Assembly (NCBI RefSeq): GCF_014195325.1
Contig: NZ_JACIBK010000011.1
Location: forward strand, 149,689-213,688
Direction: 5' to 3'
Origin: Rhizobium sp. BK650
GTDB taxonomy: Bacteria; Pseudomonadota; Alphaproteobacteria; Rhizobiales; Rhizobiaceae
Length of the DNA stretch: 64,000 nucleotides
Under the pieces are notes generated by a model that worked only from the letters and a program-made list of their open reading frames with translations, had not been told where the DNA came from and did no database searches. Below are positions 50,710-60,220 of this stretch, one piece after another. Positions within the stretch are counted from its first letter, which is position 1; each line of letters opens with the position of its first letter. The position numbers and the translations under genes were made by a program.

Positions 50710-51594
50710 ATGAATCACAGCCTCACCCGCCGCAGCTTTATCGGTTCCGCCTTGCTGCTGCCTGCGCTGAGCCTTGCCCGCCGCGTGCGCGCTGAGCAGC
50801 AGAATGACGATATCGACAAGCGGCTTGCGGCGCTGGAAGCGCGCATCGGCGGGCGTCTCGGGGTCTCCGTCCTCGACAGCGACACGAACATCTCCTTCGG
50901 CTATCGCAGCAGCGAGCCCTTCGCCATGTGCAGCACCTTCAAGGTCCTCGCCGCCGGCCTGGTGCTCGCCCGCGTCGACAAGGGCGACGAAAAACTCGAC
51001 CGGCGCGTCACTTACGGCAAGGAAAAGCTCGTCACCTATTCCCCGGAGACCGAAAAGCACGCCGGCGGCGAAGGTATGACGATGGCCGAGATCTGCAAGG
51101 CCGGCATTACGCTCAGCGACAACACGGCCGGCAACCTGATGCTCGAAAGCTTTGGCGGCCCGGCCGCGCTCACGGATTGGCTCCGGTCCATCGGCGACGG
51201 CACGACCAGGCTTGACCGCATGGAAACTGCGCTGAACGAGGCGGCAAAAGGGGATGCGCGCGACACCACGACGCCGGATGCCATGCTCGATACGCTCGGC
51301 AATATCGCTCTCGGCTCGGTTCTTTCGGAAACCTCCGCAAATCAGCTGGTCGACTGGATGGTGGGCAATACGACAGGCGGCGCGCGCCTGCGAGCAGGCT
51401 TGCCGTCCGACTGGAAGATCGGCGACAAGACCGGAACGGGCGATAACGGTGCGGCCGGCGATATTGCCATCATCTGGCCGCCCAACCGCGGCCCGATCGT
51501 CGCAGCCGTCTATCTGGCGGAAACGACTGCGAGGATGGATGAGTTCAACCCGGTCTTCGCCGAAATCGGTGAGATGATCGCGGAGATGGTGTAG
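50710..51594 (+). CDS. Class A beta-lactamase
   Basis: A 294-residue class A serine beta-lactamase. A twin-arginine-like signal (TRRSFIGSALLLPAL) leads to the catalytic S75TFK, S136DN, E172-TA-L-N176 and K240TG elements, equivalent to Ambler 70-73, 130-132, 166-170 and 234-236. It hydrolyses penicillins or cephalosporins in the periplasm. Cys at Ambler 69 precedes the catalytic Ser, but the partner Cys238 of carbapenemases is missing (Gly follows KTGT). No ampR-like regulator is adjacent, so expression may be constitutive. Confidence 0.94.
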   Translation: MNHSLTRRSFIGSALLLPALSLARRVRAEQQNDDIDKRLAALEARIGGRLGVSVLDSDTNISFGYRSSEPFAMCSTFKVLAAGLVLARVDKGDEKLDRRVTYGKEKLVTYSPETEKHAGGEGMTMAEICKAGITLSDNTAGNLMLESFGGPAALTDWLRSIGDGTTRLDRMETALNEAAKGDARDTTTPDAMLDTLGNIALGSVLSETSANQLVDWMVGNTTGGARLRAGLPSDWKIGDKTGTGDNGAAGDIAIIWPPNRGPIVAAVYLAETTARMDEFNPVFAEIGEMIAEMV

Positions 51595-51660
51595 GGAGCT
51601 AGCCTGATTTTCCAGGATCTCTCGCTGCCGTCGGATCGAGTAAGCTGGATATCGTTCGAT

Positions 51661-51697
51661 AAAAAGCCGCGGCGCAGCATAGCTGCCCGCGGCTTTT
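51661..51697. terminator. Bidirectional terminator
   Basis: AAAAAGCCGCGG (51661-51672) pairs with CCGCGGCTTTT (51687-51697) across a 14-base loop. T and A runs on either side allow use by both the beta-lactamase gene and the convergent gene that ends at 51713. Confidence 0.85.
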
Positions 51698-51712
51698 GAA
51701 CTTGCGTTGGAA

Positions 51713-52213
51713 TCAGCTGGCTGTTTCGCCGGCGGCCTGCGTGCCCGCCGATTGCGCAGCGGCAGATCCCTTGTTGCCGTCTCCGCTATCTTCGACACCC
51801 GCAAGTTCGCGCTTGATCTGTTCGGCAATCTCTTTCTCGACTGCAGCGCGATCGTCCGGGGACATGGCCTTGAGGTCGTCCTCTGTGAGATTGTGTGCCG
51901 CCAGATAACGCGCGCGGATGAATTCTTCCGGCGTCATGCTGCTCCATTTGCTGAATTCAGCAGCCACGCGTTTATTTGCCTCCTTGATCGTCGCCTCCTT
52001 ATTGGACGGCGGATTGATATAGGCCTCGTTGCCGGCCTGCACCGCCCACATCGTGTTGGCGATCGACGGCGGTGTCGTGCTCGGCTGCAAGCCGGCGCCG
52101 GATTGACTGCGCGTGCTGCCGCTGAATTCGTCGATTTGTTTGTTCTTGGATTTCCCCTGCTCGAAAAGTGAGCCGAGGCCGGAATAAATTGAAAGGCTGC
52201 TACCGATTTCCAT
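51713..52213 (-). CDS. Rhizobial protein of unknown function
   Basis: A 166-residue protein I do not recognise. The start at 52213 (MEIGSSLSIYSGLGSLFEQG) follows AGGGGGA. The first 50 residues are Ser/Gly/Thr-rich. The middle (about 60-140) is helical and charged (FSKWSSMTPEEFIRARYLAA, AVEKEIAEQIKREL), and the end is Ala/Gly/Ser-rich. There is no signal peptide. It resembles the protein at 21434-22162 only in style: an MxSSxS-like start, flexible ends and no cysteine. It may be a non-Sec secreted or surface-associated protein, which is speculative. Confidence 0.65.
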   Translation of the reverse strand: MEIGSSLSIYSGLGSLFEQGKSKNKQIDEFSGSTRSQSGAGLQPSTTPPSIANTMWAVQAGNEAYINPPSNKEATIKEANKRVAAEFSKWSSMTPEEFIRARYLAAHNLTEDDLKAMSPDDRAAVEKEIAEQIKRELAGVEDSGDGNKGSAAAQSAGTQAAGETAS

Positions 52214-52290
52214 GAAAAAATCCCCCTGAAAAATCGGTAGCAACATGAGCGGTCAAACCTGCCTGGAACTTGTGTTCGCCTCAGGCAGCA

Positions 52291-54630
52291 CTACGGCAGC
52301 GTGTAGGCGATCACATAATCGCCGGGCTTGGTGCCGACTGAACCATGCCCGCCGGCGACCATGACGACATATTGTTTGTTGTCGTCGGTCTTATAGGTCA
52401 TCGGTGTCGCCTGACCGCCGGCCGGAAGCCGGGCTTCCCAGAGCTGCCGTCCGTTCGTCACGTCATAGGCGCGCAGGTAGTTGTCGACAGCCGCACCCAG
52501 GAAGGCGACGCCGCCCTTGGTCATCATGGGCCCGCCGATGCCTGGCACGCCGACCTTGAAGGGCAGGGGCAGCGGCGTCATGTCATGCACCGTACCGTTC
52601 TTGTGCATATAGGCGATACGGCCGGTGCGGAGGTCCACGCCGGCGACATAGCCCCAAGGCGGCGCCTGGCAGGGGATCTTCAGAGGTCCGAGGAAGGGGC
52701 CCATGAACACGCCATAGGGCGCCCCGTCATTCCGGTTGAGGCCCTGTTCGCTGCCCTTCTCGTCCTGCCCGCGCGGCGGAATATCGGCCGCCGGCACCAG
52801 GCGCGAGGTGAAGGCGAGGTAGGTTGGCATACCGAACATCACCTGCCGTTCAGGGTCGACCGCAATCGATCCCCAGTTGAAGGTACCGAAATTGCCGGGA
52901 TAGACGATTGTCCCCTGCAATGAGGGCGGCGTGTAGCGGCCTTCATATTTATAGCGGTGGAAATCGATGCGGCAGACAAGCTGGTCGAACAGCGAGACAC
53001 CCCACATGTCCTTTTCTTGCAAGGGCTCCGGCGAGAAGGTGAGATCAGAGATCGGCTGCATCGGCGCGGTATGATCTTCAGGGATCGCTCCACCTGGCGC
53101 CGGAATCTCCTTGAAGGGAATGATCGGCTGGCCCGTGCGCCGGTCGAGCACGTAAATATCACCCTGCTTGGTGGGTGCTACCAGCGCCGGAACCGCCGTA
53201 CCGTCCGGCTTGGTCAGGTCGAGCAGCACCGGCTGTGCCGGCACGTCCATGTCCCAGAGATCGTGATGGACGAATTGCTGCACCCAGCGCAGCTGGCCCG
53301 TATTGATATCGAGCGCTACCACCGAGGAGGAGAATTTTTCGACATTCTCGCTGCGGTTCATGCCGAGCTGGTCCGGCACCTGGTTGCCAAGCGGGATATA
53401 GACCATACCGAGCTGTTCATCGGCGCTGAAGACCGACCAGCTGTTCGGCGAATTGGTCGTGTAATGTTGCCCTTCGGGCAGCGGCGTCGTCTGGTCCGGA
53501 TTGCCGGAATCCCAGTTCCACAGCAATGCGCCGCTGTTGATATCATAGGCGCGGATGACGCCCGACTGTTCCTGTGTCGAGTAGTTGTCGTTGACGGCCC
53601 CGCCGATGATGAGCTTGCCGGCGACAGCGACAGGCGGCGAGGTGGAGTAATAATAACCGGCCGGATTATACTGCATGCCGGTCTGCAGCTGCAGCACCCC
53701 CTGTTCCGCAAAGCTTGTGCAGACCTGTCCGTTGGCGGCATCGAGCGCAATCAGCCGTGCATCCGAAGTCGGCAGGTAGACTCGCTCCTTGCAGGGCTGT
53801 CCGGCCGGTGTTGCGGCATCGCTGTAATAGGTCACGCCGCGGCAGGTCTGGTGCTGCCGGTTCGGGTTCATGCCGGAATTGGCGTCATATTTCCACTTCT
53901 GCTGCCCGGTCTTGGCATCGAGCGCGATGGCCCAATTGTGCGGCGTGCAGAGATAAAGCGTATTGCCCACTTTCAGCGGCGTTACCTGATAGGTGGTCTC
54001 GCTGACGTCATCGGGCCGCTTCACATCACCGGTCTGATAGCGCCAGACCTCTTTCAGGGTCGAAACATTCTGCACGTTGATCTGATCGAGCGGCGAATAA
54101 CGCTGGCCGTAAGGCGTGCGGCCATATTGGTGCCATTCGCCATCAGGCACATTGCCGCCGAAGGCAGGCGTCGCGGCGGATGCCTGTGTCGGCAGGTCGC
54201 CGGCGAGGTCATGCGGATCCGTGGTCATCGAATAGACGGCGACGATGATGGCGGCGATGACCGGAATGGCAAGCGGCCAGGGATTGGCGCCGTAATAAGT
54301 GCCGGTCGGGCTGCGGAAACCGAGCGGCCGGCGGATCCAGGGCGTCAGCAGCCAGAGCCCAAAGAGGATGATTACTCCGCCGCGCGGGCCGAGCTGCCAC
54401 CAGTCGAACCCCACCTCCCAGATCGCCCAGACGAGCGCTGCGACCACGAGCGCCGCATAGACCCAGAGCGCCACCGCCTTGCGCAGGAGCAGCAGGCCCG
54501 CCGTCAGCAGGAACATCAGCCCCGCAAAGAGATAGAAAACGCTGCCGCCGAGCGTGACGAGCCAAAGCCCGCCGGTGCCAAGCGCCAGTCCGAAAATGAT
54601 GAAGAGAATGGAGGTAATGACAATCGCCAT
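52291..54630 (-). CDS. gcd: Membrane-bound PQQ-dependent glucose dehydrogenase
   Basis: A 779-residue quinoprotein glucose dehydrogenase. Five N-terminal membrane helices (about residues 1-140) anchor the enzyme, followed by an eight-bladed propeller that binds PQQ. Typical blocks are DGEWHQYGRTPYGQRYSPLDQ, FVHHDLWDMDVPAQP and the closing PMTYKTDDNKQYVVMVAGGH. It oxidises glucose to gluconolactone in the periplasm and passes electrons to ubiquinone; this acidifies the medium and can dissolve phosphate. No pqq synthesis genes lie in the window. GGGAGA precedes the ATG. Confidence 0.95.
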   Translation of the reverse strand: MAIVITSILFIIFGLALGTGGLWLVTLGGSVFYLFAGLMFLLTAGLLLLRKAVALWVYAALVVAALVWAIWEVGFDWWQLGPRGGVIILFGLWLLTPWIRRPLGFRSPTGTYYGANPWPLAIPVIAAIIVAVYSMTTDPHDLAGDLPTQASAATPAFGGNVPDGEWHQYGRTPYGQRYSPLDQINVQNVSTLKEVWRYQTGDVKRPDDVSETTYQVTPLKVGNTLYLCTPHNWAIALDAKTGQQKWKYDANSGMNPNRQHQTCRGVTYYSDAATPAGQPCKERVYLPTSDARLIALDAANGQVCTSFAEQGVLQLQTGMQYNPAGYYYSTSPPVAVAGKLIIGGAVNDNYSTQEQSGVIRAYDINSGALLWNWDSGNPDQTTPLPEGQHYTTNSPNSWSVFSADEQLGMVYIPLGNQVPDQLGMNRSENVEKFSSSVVALDINTGQLRWVQQFVHHDLWDMDVPAQPVLLDLTKPDGTAVPALVAPTKQGDIYVLDRRTGQPIIPFKEIPAPGGAIPEDHTAPMQPISDLTFSPEPLQEKDMWGVSLFDQLVCRIDFHRYKYEGRYTPPSLQGTIVYPGNFGTFNWGSIAVDPERQVMFGMPTYLAFTSRLVPAADIPPRGQDEKGSEQGLNRNDGAPYGVFMGPFLGPLKIPCQAPPWGYVAGVDLRTGRIAYMHKNGTVHDMTPLPLPFKVGVPGIGGPMMTKGGVAFLGAAVDNYLRAYDVTNGRQLWEARLPAGGQATPMTYKTDDNKQYVVMVAGGHGSVGTKPGDYVIAYTLP

Positions 54631-54751
54631 AAAGCAATCTCCCGCTGGTTAGCCGGATCGGAGGACGGCGAAAAATATACGCCGATCAGGCAGATAGAGC
54701 GGGAGGTGTGCCTTTCAACCGTGGCAATTGGCGGCAGTTGAAACTGGCATG

Positions 54752-55297
54752 CTAGTGCGTTTTCGCAAGCTCGCGGTCGATCGCGGAGACGAGACGACTA
54801 TCGTCCGCCGTCACGTCAGGAGCGAAGCGGGCGACGACCTTGCCATTGCGGCCGACGAGGAATTTTTCAAAGTTCCAGAGGATTTCGTTGTCGTCGCCGG
54901 CAAGGCCGGCGCCCTTCAGCCGCTCGCGCATCGGCCCTTCGCCGGTCGTTTCCACGCCGGAGCTCGTCAGGTTCTTGTAGAGCGGGTGCTTGTCCGGCCC
55001 TTTGACCGAAATCTTGGAGAACATCGGAAAATCGACGCCGAAGGTGCTGGTGCAGAAATCCATGATTTCCGCATCCGTGCCCGGCTCCTGACCCTTGAAG
55101 TCGTTGGCCGGGAAGCCGGCGATGACGAAGCCTCTCTCGCGCTTGTCGGCATAGAGCTTTTCCAGGCCTTCATACTGAACCGTCAGCCCGCATTTGGAGG
55201 CGACGTTGACGATGAGCAGCACCTGACCGCGATATTCGTTGAGCGTCGTCTCGCGACCCTGAACGGTCTTGACCGGTATGTCGAGAAGGTCGGTCAT
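54752..55297 (-). CDS. Glutathione peroxidase
   Basis: A 181-residue glutathione-peroxidase-type thiol peroxidase. The catalytic NVASKCGLT has Cys where animal enzymes have selenocysteine, and PANDFKGQEPGTDAEI and WNFEKFLVGRNG supply the Gln and Trp of the catalytic tetrad. It reduces hydroperoxides with thioredoxin or glutathione in the cytoplasm. The start at 55297 (MTDLLDIPVKTVQG) follows TTGGAGA. The selO gene lies upstream on the same strand 47 bases away. Confidence 0.93.
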   Translation of the reverse strand: MTDLLDIPVKTVQGRETTLNEYRGQVLLIVNVASKCGLTVQYEGLEKLYADKRERGFVIAGFPANDFKGQEPGTDAEIMDFCTSTFGVDFPMFSKISVKGPDKHPLYKNLTSSGVETTGEGPMRERLKGAGLAGDDNEILWNFEKFLVGRNGKVVARFAPDVTADDSRLVSAIDRELAKTH

Positions 55298-55344
55298 CAC
55301 TATCTCCAATGAGTATGGGCCAGTTGATAGGGGATTGGCTGAAA

Positions 55345-56847
55345 TCAGGTTCCGCAGAAGGTCTGGAGCACCCGCTCCTCGGGCTTCGGCGGATCCATAT
55401 AGGCCGCGAATGGCGGCTGCTCCTCAAATGGCTTCGAAAGCACCGATAGCAGCGCCTCGAACAGCGAGAAATCGCCATCCTCTACGGCGGCCTCGATTGC
55501 CTGCTCGACGCGGTGGTTGCGCGGAATGAAGGCCGGGTTGGCCTGCTTCATCGTGGCAGCCCGATCACTGGGGGTCTGCGGATTGCGCGAAAGCCGGTCA
55601 CGCCAGCGCGTCAGCCATTCGGTGGTGGCAGCAGGCTCGCGGAAGGTCGATGCGAATACGGCCTCAGCCGCCTCGTCGCCTGCAACAGCCGACAGGCGCC
55701 GGAACGTCAGCGTAAAATCCGCACCCTGTGCCTGCATCAGCGCCAGCAGCGCCTGGATGAGTTCCAGATCGCCGTCTTCGGCAGAAACAAGACCGATCTT
55801 GCCGCGCATGCCTTGCAGCCAATAGGAGTGAAAACGCTCGCCATAGGCCTTGATGATGGCGTTGGCGTGCTCGATCGCCTTGTCTTTGTCGGTATCGATC
55901 AGTGGCAGCAGCGCCTCGCCGAGGCGCGCCAGGTTCCATTGCCCGATACCCGGTTGGTTGGCATAGGCATAACGCCCGTGCTGGTCGATCGAGGAGAAGA
56001 CCGTCATCGGATCGTAGCTGTCCATGAAGGCGCAGGGGCCGAAATCGATCGTCTCGCCTGATATCGTCATATTGTCGGTATTCATCACCCCATGGATAAA
56101 GCCGACCTGCAGCCAGCGGGCAATCAGCGCCGCCTGTCGGTCGCAGACTGCCTCATAGAGGGCGAGATAGGGATTTTCCGCGGCCTTCAGCGCGGGATAG
56201 TGCCGTTCGATCACATGGTCGGCCAGCGCCTTGATACCATTCTCGTCACCGGTCGCGGCCAGATACTGGAAGGTGCCGACGCGGATATGGCTTGCCGCCA
56301 CGCGCGTGAAGACTGCGCCCGGCAAAATATCCTCACGCCTGACACTTTCGCCGGTCAACACGGCTGCCAGCGCCCGTGTCGCCGGAATGCCGAGCGCAAA
56401 CATCGCTTCGCTGACGATATACTCGCGCAGGACCGGGCCGAGGGCTGCCCGCCCGTCGCCGCGGCGGGAGAAGGGCGTCTGTCCCGCACCTTTGAGCTGG
56501 ATGTCGCGACGCTCTCCGTTCCGGTCGATCACCTCCCCGAGGAGGATCGCGCGTCCGTCGCCGAGCAGCGGCACGAACTGACCGAACTGGTGGCCGGAAT
56601 AGGCCATCGCCAGCGGTTCGGCGCCATCGGGGATGAGATTGCCCGAAAAGATCGCCGCGCCGTCACGTTTCAAAATGTCGAGATCAAGCCCCAATTCTTC
56701 GGCCAGCGGCTCGTTGAGCTTGATGAGCCATGGCTCCGCGACCTGCGTCGGCGCCTGCAGGGAAAAGAAATTCTGCGGCAGGTGCACGTAGCTGTTGTCG
56801 AATGAAAAGGCCGCGTCCGGCCGGTTTTTCTGCAGGGCGGAGGTCAT
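55345..56847 (-). CDS. selO: SelO/YdiU, protein adenylyltransferase
   Basis: A 500-residue SelO-type pseudokinase, which transfers AMP to Ser, Thr or Tyr of target proteins, reported to matter in oxidative stress. The family N-terminus FSFDNSYVHLPQNFFS, the block MAYSGHQFGQFVPLLGDGRA and KGAGQTPFSRRGDGRAAL are unmistakable, and the C-terminus ends PPKPEERVLQTFCGT with the conserved Cys. The start at 56847 (MTSALQKNRPDAAF) has no clear ribosome site. The pairing with glutathione peroxidase suits a redox role. Confidence 0.93.
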   Translation of the reverse strand: MTSALQKNRPDAAFSFDNSYVHLPQNFFSLQAPTQVAEPWLIKLNEPLAEELGLDLDILKRDGAAIFSGNLIPDGAEPLAMAYSGHQFGQFVPLLGDGRAILLGEVIDRNGERRDIQLKGAGQTPFSRRGDGRAALGPVLREYIVSEAMFALGIPATRALAAVLTGESVRREDILPGAVFTRVAASHIRVGTFQYLAATGDENGIKALADHVIERHYPALKAAENPYLALYEAVCDRQAALIARWLQVGFIHGVMNTDNMTISGETIDFGPCAFMDSYDPMTVFSSIDQHGRYAYANQPGIGQWNLARLGEALLPLIDTDKDKAIEHANAIIKAYGERFHSYWLQGMRGKIGLVSAEDGDLELIQALLALMQAQGADFTLTFRRLSAVAGDEAAEAVFASTFREPAATTEWLTRWRDRLSRNPQTPSDRAATMKQANPAFIPRNHRVEQAIEAAVEDGDFSLFEALLSVLSKPFEEQPPFAAYMDPPKPEERVLQTFCGT

Positions 56848-57104
56848 GGCTAATAGGTAGGGCTGCAGGCGAGGCGACGCAAGTCGATTTCGGTCCCAAA
56901 TCGTCTCTTCACGAAGAGCAAGACAATGCAAGGAATGGTGATCTGTTTTTACCTCTCGTCAAAGCAGATTTGCCATAAAAGACATAGCGCTGCCATGATT
57001 GCAGGCGTATAGCCAGTCATCCCCCCTTGGCATCATTGCCATGTCATCCCCTGCGGCCCTGTCGCCCGTGCGCTTAGCCGCGCCACTGCGAGTGATCCCT
57101 GACG

Positions 57105-58559
57105 ATGTCGGATCAGATTTATCATGCGCCGATGGTTCGGCGCGCGGCACCCAATTTCCGGGTGATCGCGATGATTGTCGCGAGTGCTATGCTGATGGAA
57201 AACGTCGACGCAACCGTGCTGGCGACAGCACTGCCGACGATGGCGCGCGATTTCGGCGTCGGCGCCCCGGCGATGTCGATCGCATTGACCTCTTACCTGC
57301 TCAGTCTGGCGATCTTCATTCCGGCCAGCGGTCGCATGGCCGACAGCTTCGGTTCCCGCACGGTCTTCCGCTCGGCTATCGCCGTCTTCGTGGTCGGCTC
57401 GATCCTTTGCGCCCTCGCGCCGACCTTGCCGTTTCTGGTGCTCGCCCGCCTCTTGCAGGGTATTGGCGGCGCCATGATGATGCCCGTCGGCCGCCTTGTT
57501 TTGATGCGCAGCGTCGACCGCAAGGATATGGTCAGCGCCATGTCCTGGCTTCTGGTGCCGGCGCTGATCGGCCCGATCGTCGGACCGCCGCTCGGCGGTT
57601 TCATCGTCACCTATCTTGATTGGCGCTGGATCTTCTACATCAACGTGCCGATCGGTATCATCGGCATGATATTCGTCTCGATCTATATCGACGAGATAAA
57701 GGGCAAGGCCACCGGCCCCTTCGACACGATCGGCTTCATCCTCTCGGGCATTTCGCTCGGCTCGCTGCTCTTCGGTTTCGAGCTGTCGAGCCATGAGGGG
57801 CTGGGATCGTTGTCGATCTTCCTCATCGCGACAGGCCTGCTTTTCGGCATTGCCTATCTGCGCCATGCCCGCAGGCATCCGGCGCCGATCATGGATTTTT
57901 CGCTGATGAAGGTGCCGAGCTTCGGCACATCGGTCGTTGCCGGTTCGCTGACCCGGATCACGCAGGGCGCGCAGCCCTTCCTGCTGCCGCTGCTCTTCCA
58001 GATCGGCTTCGGGCTTTCGGCTGCCGCAGCGGGCCAGATCGTCATTTCCACGGCGCTCGGCGCGCTGTTCATGAAGCCGTTGGCTAGAGCCTTCTTCCGC
58101 CGCGTCGGTTTCCGCAAAAGCCTGATCATAAACGGTATCCTCGGCACGGTCGGCTACGGGCTCTGTGCCGCCTTCCGGCCGGACTGGCCGATGCCGCTGA
58201 TCTTCATCGCTCTGGTGCTGAGCGCCTTCTTCATGTCGTTCCAGTTCACGGCCTATAACACGATCGCCTATGACGAGATCGGTCAGGAGCGCATGAGCTC
58301 GGCAACAAGCTTCTACACGACGTTCCAGCAACTCATGCTTTCGCTCGGCATCTGCATTGGCGCGCTGGCGCTGCACGGTTCCATGGCCCTCAACGGCGTC
58401 GAAACGCCCGAACTTGGCGATTTCTCGGCCGCCTTCATGGTCGTCGCGCTGATCTCGATCTGCGCCACCTTCTGGAATCTGCGCTTCTCGCCGACTGCCG
58501 GCGAGGAGATCAGCGGGTACAAAGGCAAGCAGGCAAAAGGCGCCGCAGCCAGAAGCTAA
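57105..58559 (+). CDS. MFS transporter, DHA2-type multidrug exporter
   Basis: A 484-residue, about 14-helix major facilitator of the EmrB/QacA type. The first helix ends with ASAMLMENVDATVLATALPTM, motif A is SGRMADSFGSRTVFR, and helix 5 includes VPALIGPIVGPPLGGFI. The C-terminal tail is short and basic. It likely exports drugs or other toxic hydrophobic compounds. No regulator is adjacent. The 257 bases upstream hold no gene and no clear ribosome site; the ATG at 57132 is an alternative start. Confidence 0.88.
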   Translation: MSDQIYHAPMVRRAAPNFRVIAMIVASAMLMENVDATVLATALPTMARDFGVGAPAMSIALTSYLLSLAIFIPASGRMADSFGSRTVFRSAIAVFVVGSILCALAPTLPFLVLARLLQGIGGAMMMPVGRLVLMRSVDRKDMVSAMSWLLVPALIGPIVGPPLGGFIVTYLDWRWIFYINVPIGIIGMIFVSIYIDEIKGKATGPFDTIGFILSGISLGSLLFGFELSSHEGLGSLSIFLIATGLLFGIAYLRHARRHPAPIMDFSLMKVPSFGTSVVAGSLTRITQGAQPFLLPLLFQIGFGLSAAAAGQIVISTALGALFMKPLARAFFRRVGFRKSLIINGILGTVGYGLCAAFRPDWPMPLIFIALVLSAFFMSFQFTAYNTIAYDEIGQERMSSATSFYTTFQQLMLSLGICIGALALHGSMALNGVETPELGDFSAAFMVVALISICATFWNLRFSPTAGEEISGYKGKQAKGAAARS

Positions 58560-58643
58560 AGCGCCGCATGTCTCTCCTGGCAGGGAACCGATAGGTGCCT
58601 GCGCTGTTATGCCCCGCAGCGCAAACCGAAGGGAGAGCACGCA

Positions 58644-59549
58644 ATGGACAGCCCCATCAGCAACGACAAAACCCTCCATGATCCGCGTGGCAAATTTCCG
58701 AAGCCGCCTTTTCCGTCGCAGACCCAGCCATTTCCGGGGCTTGCCCGCGACATGGAGCCGAAGCCTGACCACGGCGAGACGAGTTATCAGGGCAGCGGCC
58801 GTCTCAAGGGCCGCAAGGCGCTGATCACCGGTGGCGATTCCGGCATGGGTCGCGCTGCGGCCATTGCCTATGCCCGCGAAGGGGCCGACGTGGCAATCAG
58901 CTATCTTCCGGACGAGGAGCCCGATGCACGGGAGGTGATCGAGCTGATTAAAAAGGAAGGGCGTATCGGCCTCGCACTTCCCGGCGATCTCAGGGATGAA
59001 GACTATTGCCGGAAGATCGTCGCCGAAACTGTGCGCCAGCTCGGCGGACTCGATATTCTCGTCAACAATGCCGGGCGCCAGCAGCAGCGTCAGTCGCTCG
59101 CCGATATGTCCAACGAGGATTTCGATGCGACGATGAAGACCAATATCTATGCGATGTTCTGGCTGACAAAGGCGGCGTTGCCTCACTTGCGTGAGGGATC
59201 GGCGATCATCCAGACGACGTCGGAACAGGCCTACGATCCCTCGCCCAATCTGGTCGATTACGCCATGACCAAGGCAGCGATGATGAATTTCACCAAATCG
59301 ATGGCCAAGCAACTGGGGCCGAAGGGCATTCGCGTGAATGGCGTCGCACCCGGGCCGATCTGGACGCCGCTGCAGGTCAGTGGCGGCCAGACGCAGGAAA
59401 AGCTGGTCAAATTCGGCGGCAACACGCCGCTTGGACGACCCGGCCAACCGGCCGAACTTGCGTCGATCTATGTGCAACTTGCCGCTGCTGACGCAAGCTA
59501 TGCAAACGGCCAGATCTATGGCGCAGCAGGCGGCAGTGGACAGCCTTAA
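58644..59549 (+). CDS. SDR oxidoreductase, YghA-like
   Basis: A 301-residue short-chain dehydrogenase with the extended N-terminus typical of YghA/stress-type SDRs (FPKPPFPSQTQPFPGLARDM). The cofactor site is ITGGDSGMGRAAA, the NNAG motif is ILVNNAGRQQ, and catalytic Tyr-Lys appears in LVDYAMTKAAMM. It is probably an NADPH-dependent aldehyde or ketone reductase in the cytoplasm. GGGAGAG precedes the start. A family B repeat begins right at its stop codon. Confidence 0.92.
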   Translation: MDSPISNDKTLHDPRGKFPKPPFPSQTQPFPGLARDMEPKPDHGETSYQGSGRLKGRKALITGGDSGMGRAAAIAYAREGADVAISYLPDEEPDAREVIELIKKEGRIGLALPGDLRDEDYCRKIVAETVRQLGGLDILVNNAGRQQQRQSLADMSNEDFDATMKTNIYAMFWLTKAALPHLREGSAIIQTTSEQAYDPSPNLVDYAMTKAAMMNFTKSMAKQLGPKGIRVNGVAPGPIWTPLQVSGGQTQEKLVKFGGNTPLGRPGQPAELASIYVQLAAADASYANGQIYGAAGGSGQP

Positions 59550-59650
59550 AGCAGTTCCAGCAAAGTGCGCCGCGGTTTTGCGTCCGGAATTGCGTGAAAA
59601 CAAAGAGATAGAGCATTTGCGTGACTCGAAGGAAAACGAAAATGCTCTAT
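59549..59650. repeat. Intergenic repeat, family B (third copy)
   Basis: AAGCAGTTCCAGCAAAGTGCG, the core GGTTTTGCGTCCGGAATTGC, then AAAACAAAGAGATAGAGCAT and, after a variable part, AATGCTCTAT. The order and sequence match the copy at 36967-37071. Its right end overlaps the stop codon of the DUF1697 gene on the minus strand, so the element supplies that gene's TAG. Confidence 0.75.
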
Positions 59651-60168
59651 TTGTTTTCCATCTCAGCTGCCATCTCGGCCAACTTGCGCACGGTATTGAG
59701 ATTGCGGGAGGTGCCGGCTTTTAGCGCCGGCAGCTTCAACTTCGAGCGGCCGGAGCCGATGGGATAGTGGACGTAGATCTCGCGGCCGGCGAGCTTCGCT
59801 TCCTCCCCATCAGGCCCCACCATTTGGTCCAGCGCATCTTTGGGTGCCGCTTGCGGCAGAAAGTAGATGAGCAAAAAGTTCGGTTTGGCCTCAGCAAAGG
59901 GTACACTGGCTATAATGTCGTCGAGCTCTTTACGGCTGCGCACCATCACGCCCGGCCGCTTGCCCATCTTCTGTCCGAGAGCCGCATCGAGTTTTTCCTC
60001 GACGGCTTTTTCGGCCTCGTCCGAGCGGAACAGAACATTGCCGCTCTGGATGTAGGTCTTCACGTCCGCAAAGCCGAGACCTTCACACATCGTCTTCAGC
60101 TCGGCCATTGGCAAGGAGCCTGTGCCGCCGACATTCACGGCGCGGAGCAGGGCGATATAGACGGACAT
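59647..60168 (-). CDS. DUF1697 family protein
   Basis: A 173-residue cytoplasmic protein of the DUF1697 family. The N-terminal MSVYIALLRAVNVGGTGSLP and the block VKTYIQSGNVLFRSDE are diagnostic. The C-terminal GTSRNLNTVRKLAEMAAEM is complete. No biochemical function is established for the family. GAGGAGGA precedes the start at 60168. Its stop codon lies within the end of a family B repeat. Confidence 0.9.
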   Translation of the reverse strand: MSVYIALLRAVNVGGTGSLPMAELKTMCEGLGFADVKTYIQSGNVLFRSDEAEKAVEEKLDAALGQKMGKRPGVMVRSRKELDDIIASVPFAEAKPNFLLIYFLPQAAPKDALDQMVGPDGEEAKLAGREIYVHYPIGSGRSKLKLPALKAGTSRNLNTVRKLAEMAAEMENK

Positions 60169-60220
60169 TCCTCCTCCTCTGAACGGAGTGCCGTCCGCAG
60201 ACGGCACATCCGGTCGAATC

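Noticed and set aside
52957..54741. 594-codon open frame opposite gcd
   Set aside because: Antisense of the glucose dehydrogenase with no recognisable domain or ribosome site.
57033..59603. 856-codon open frame on the minus strand opposite the MFS and SDR genes
   Set aside because: It is the mirror of two well-supported genes; the translation is Arg/Glu/His-rich with no family motif, as expected for antisense of GC-rich coding DNA.
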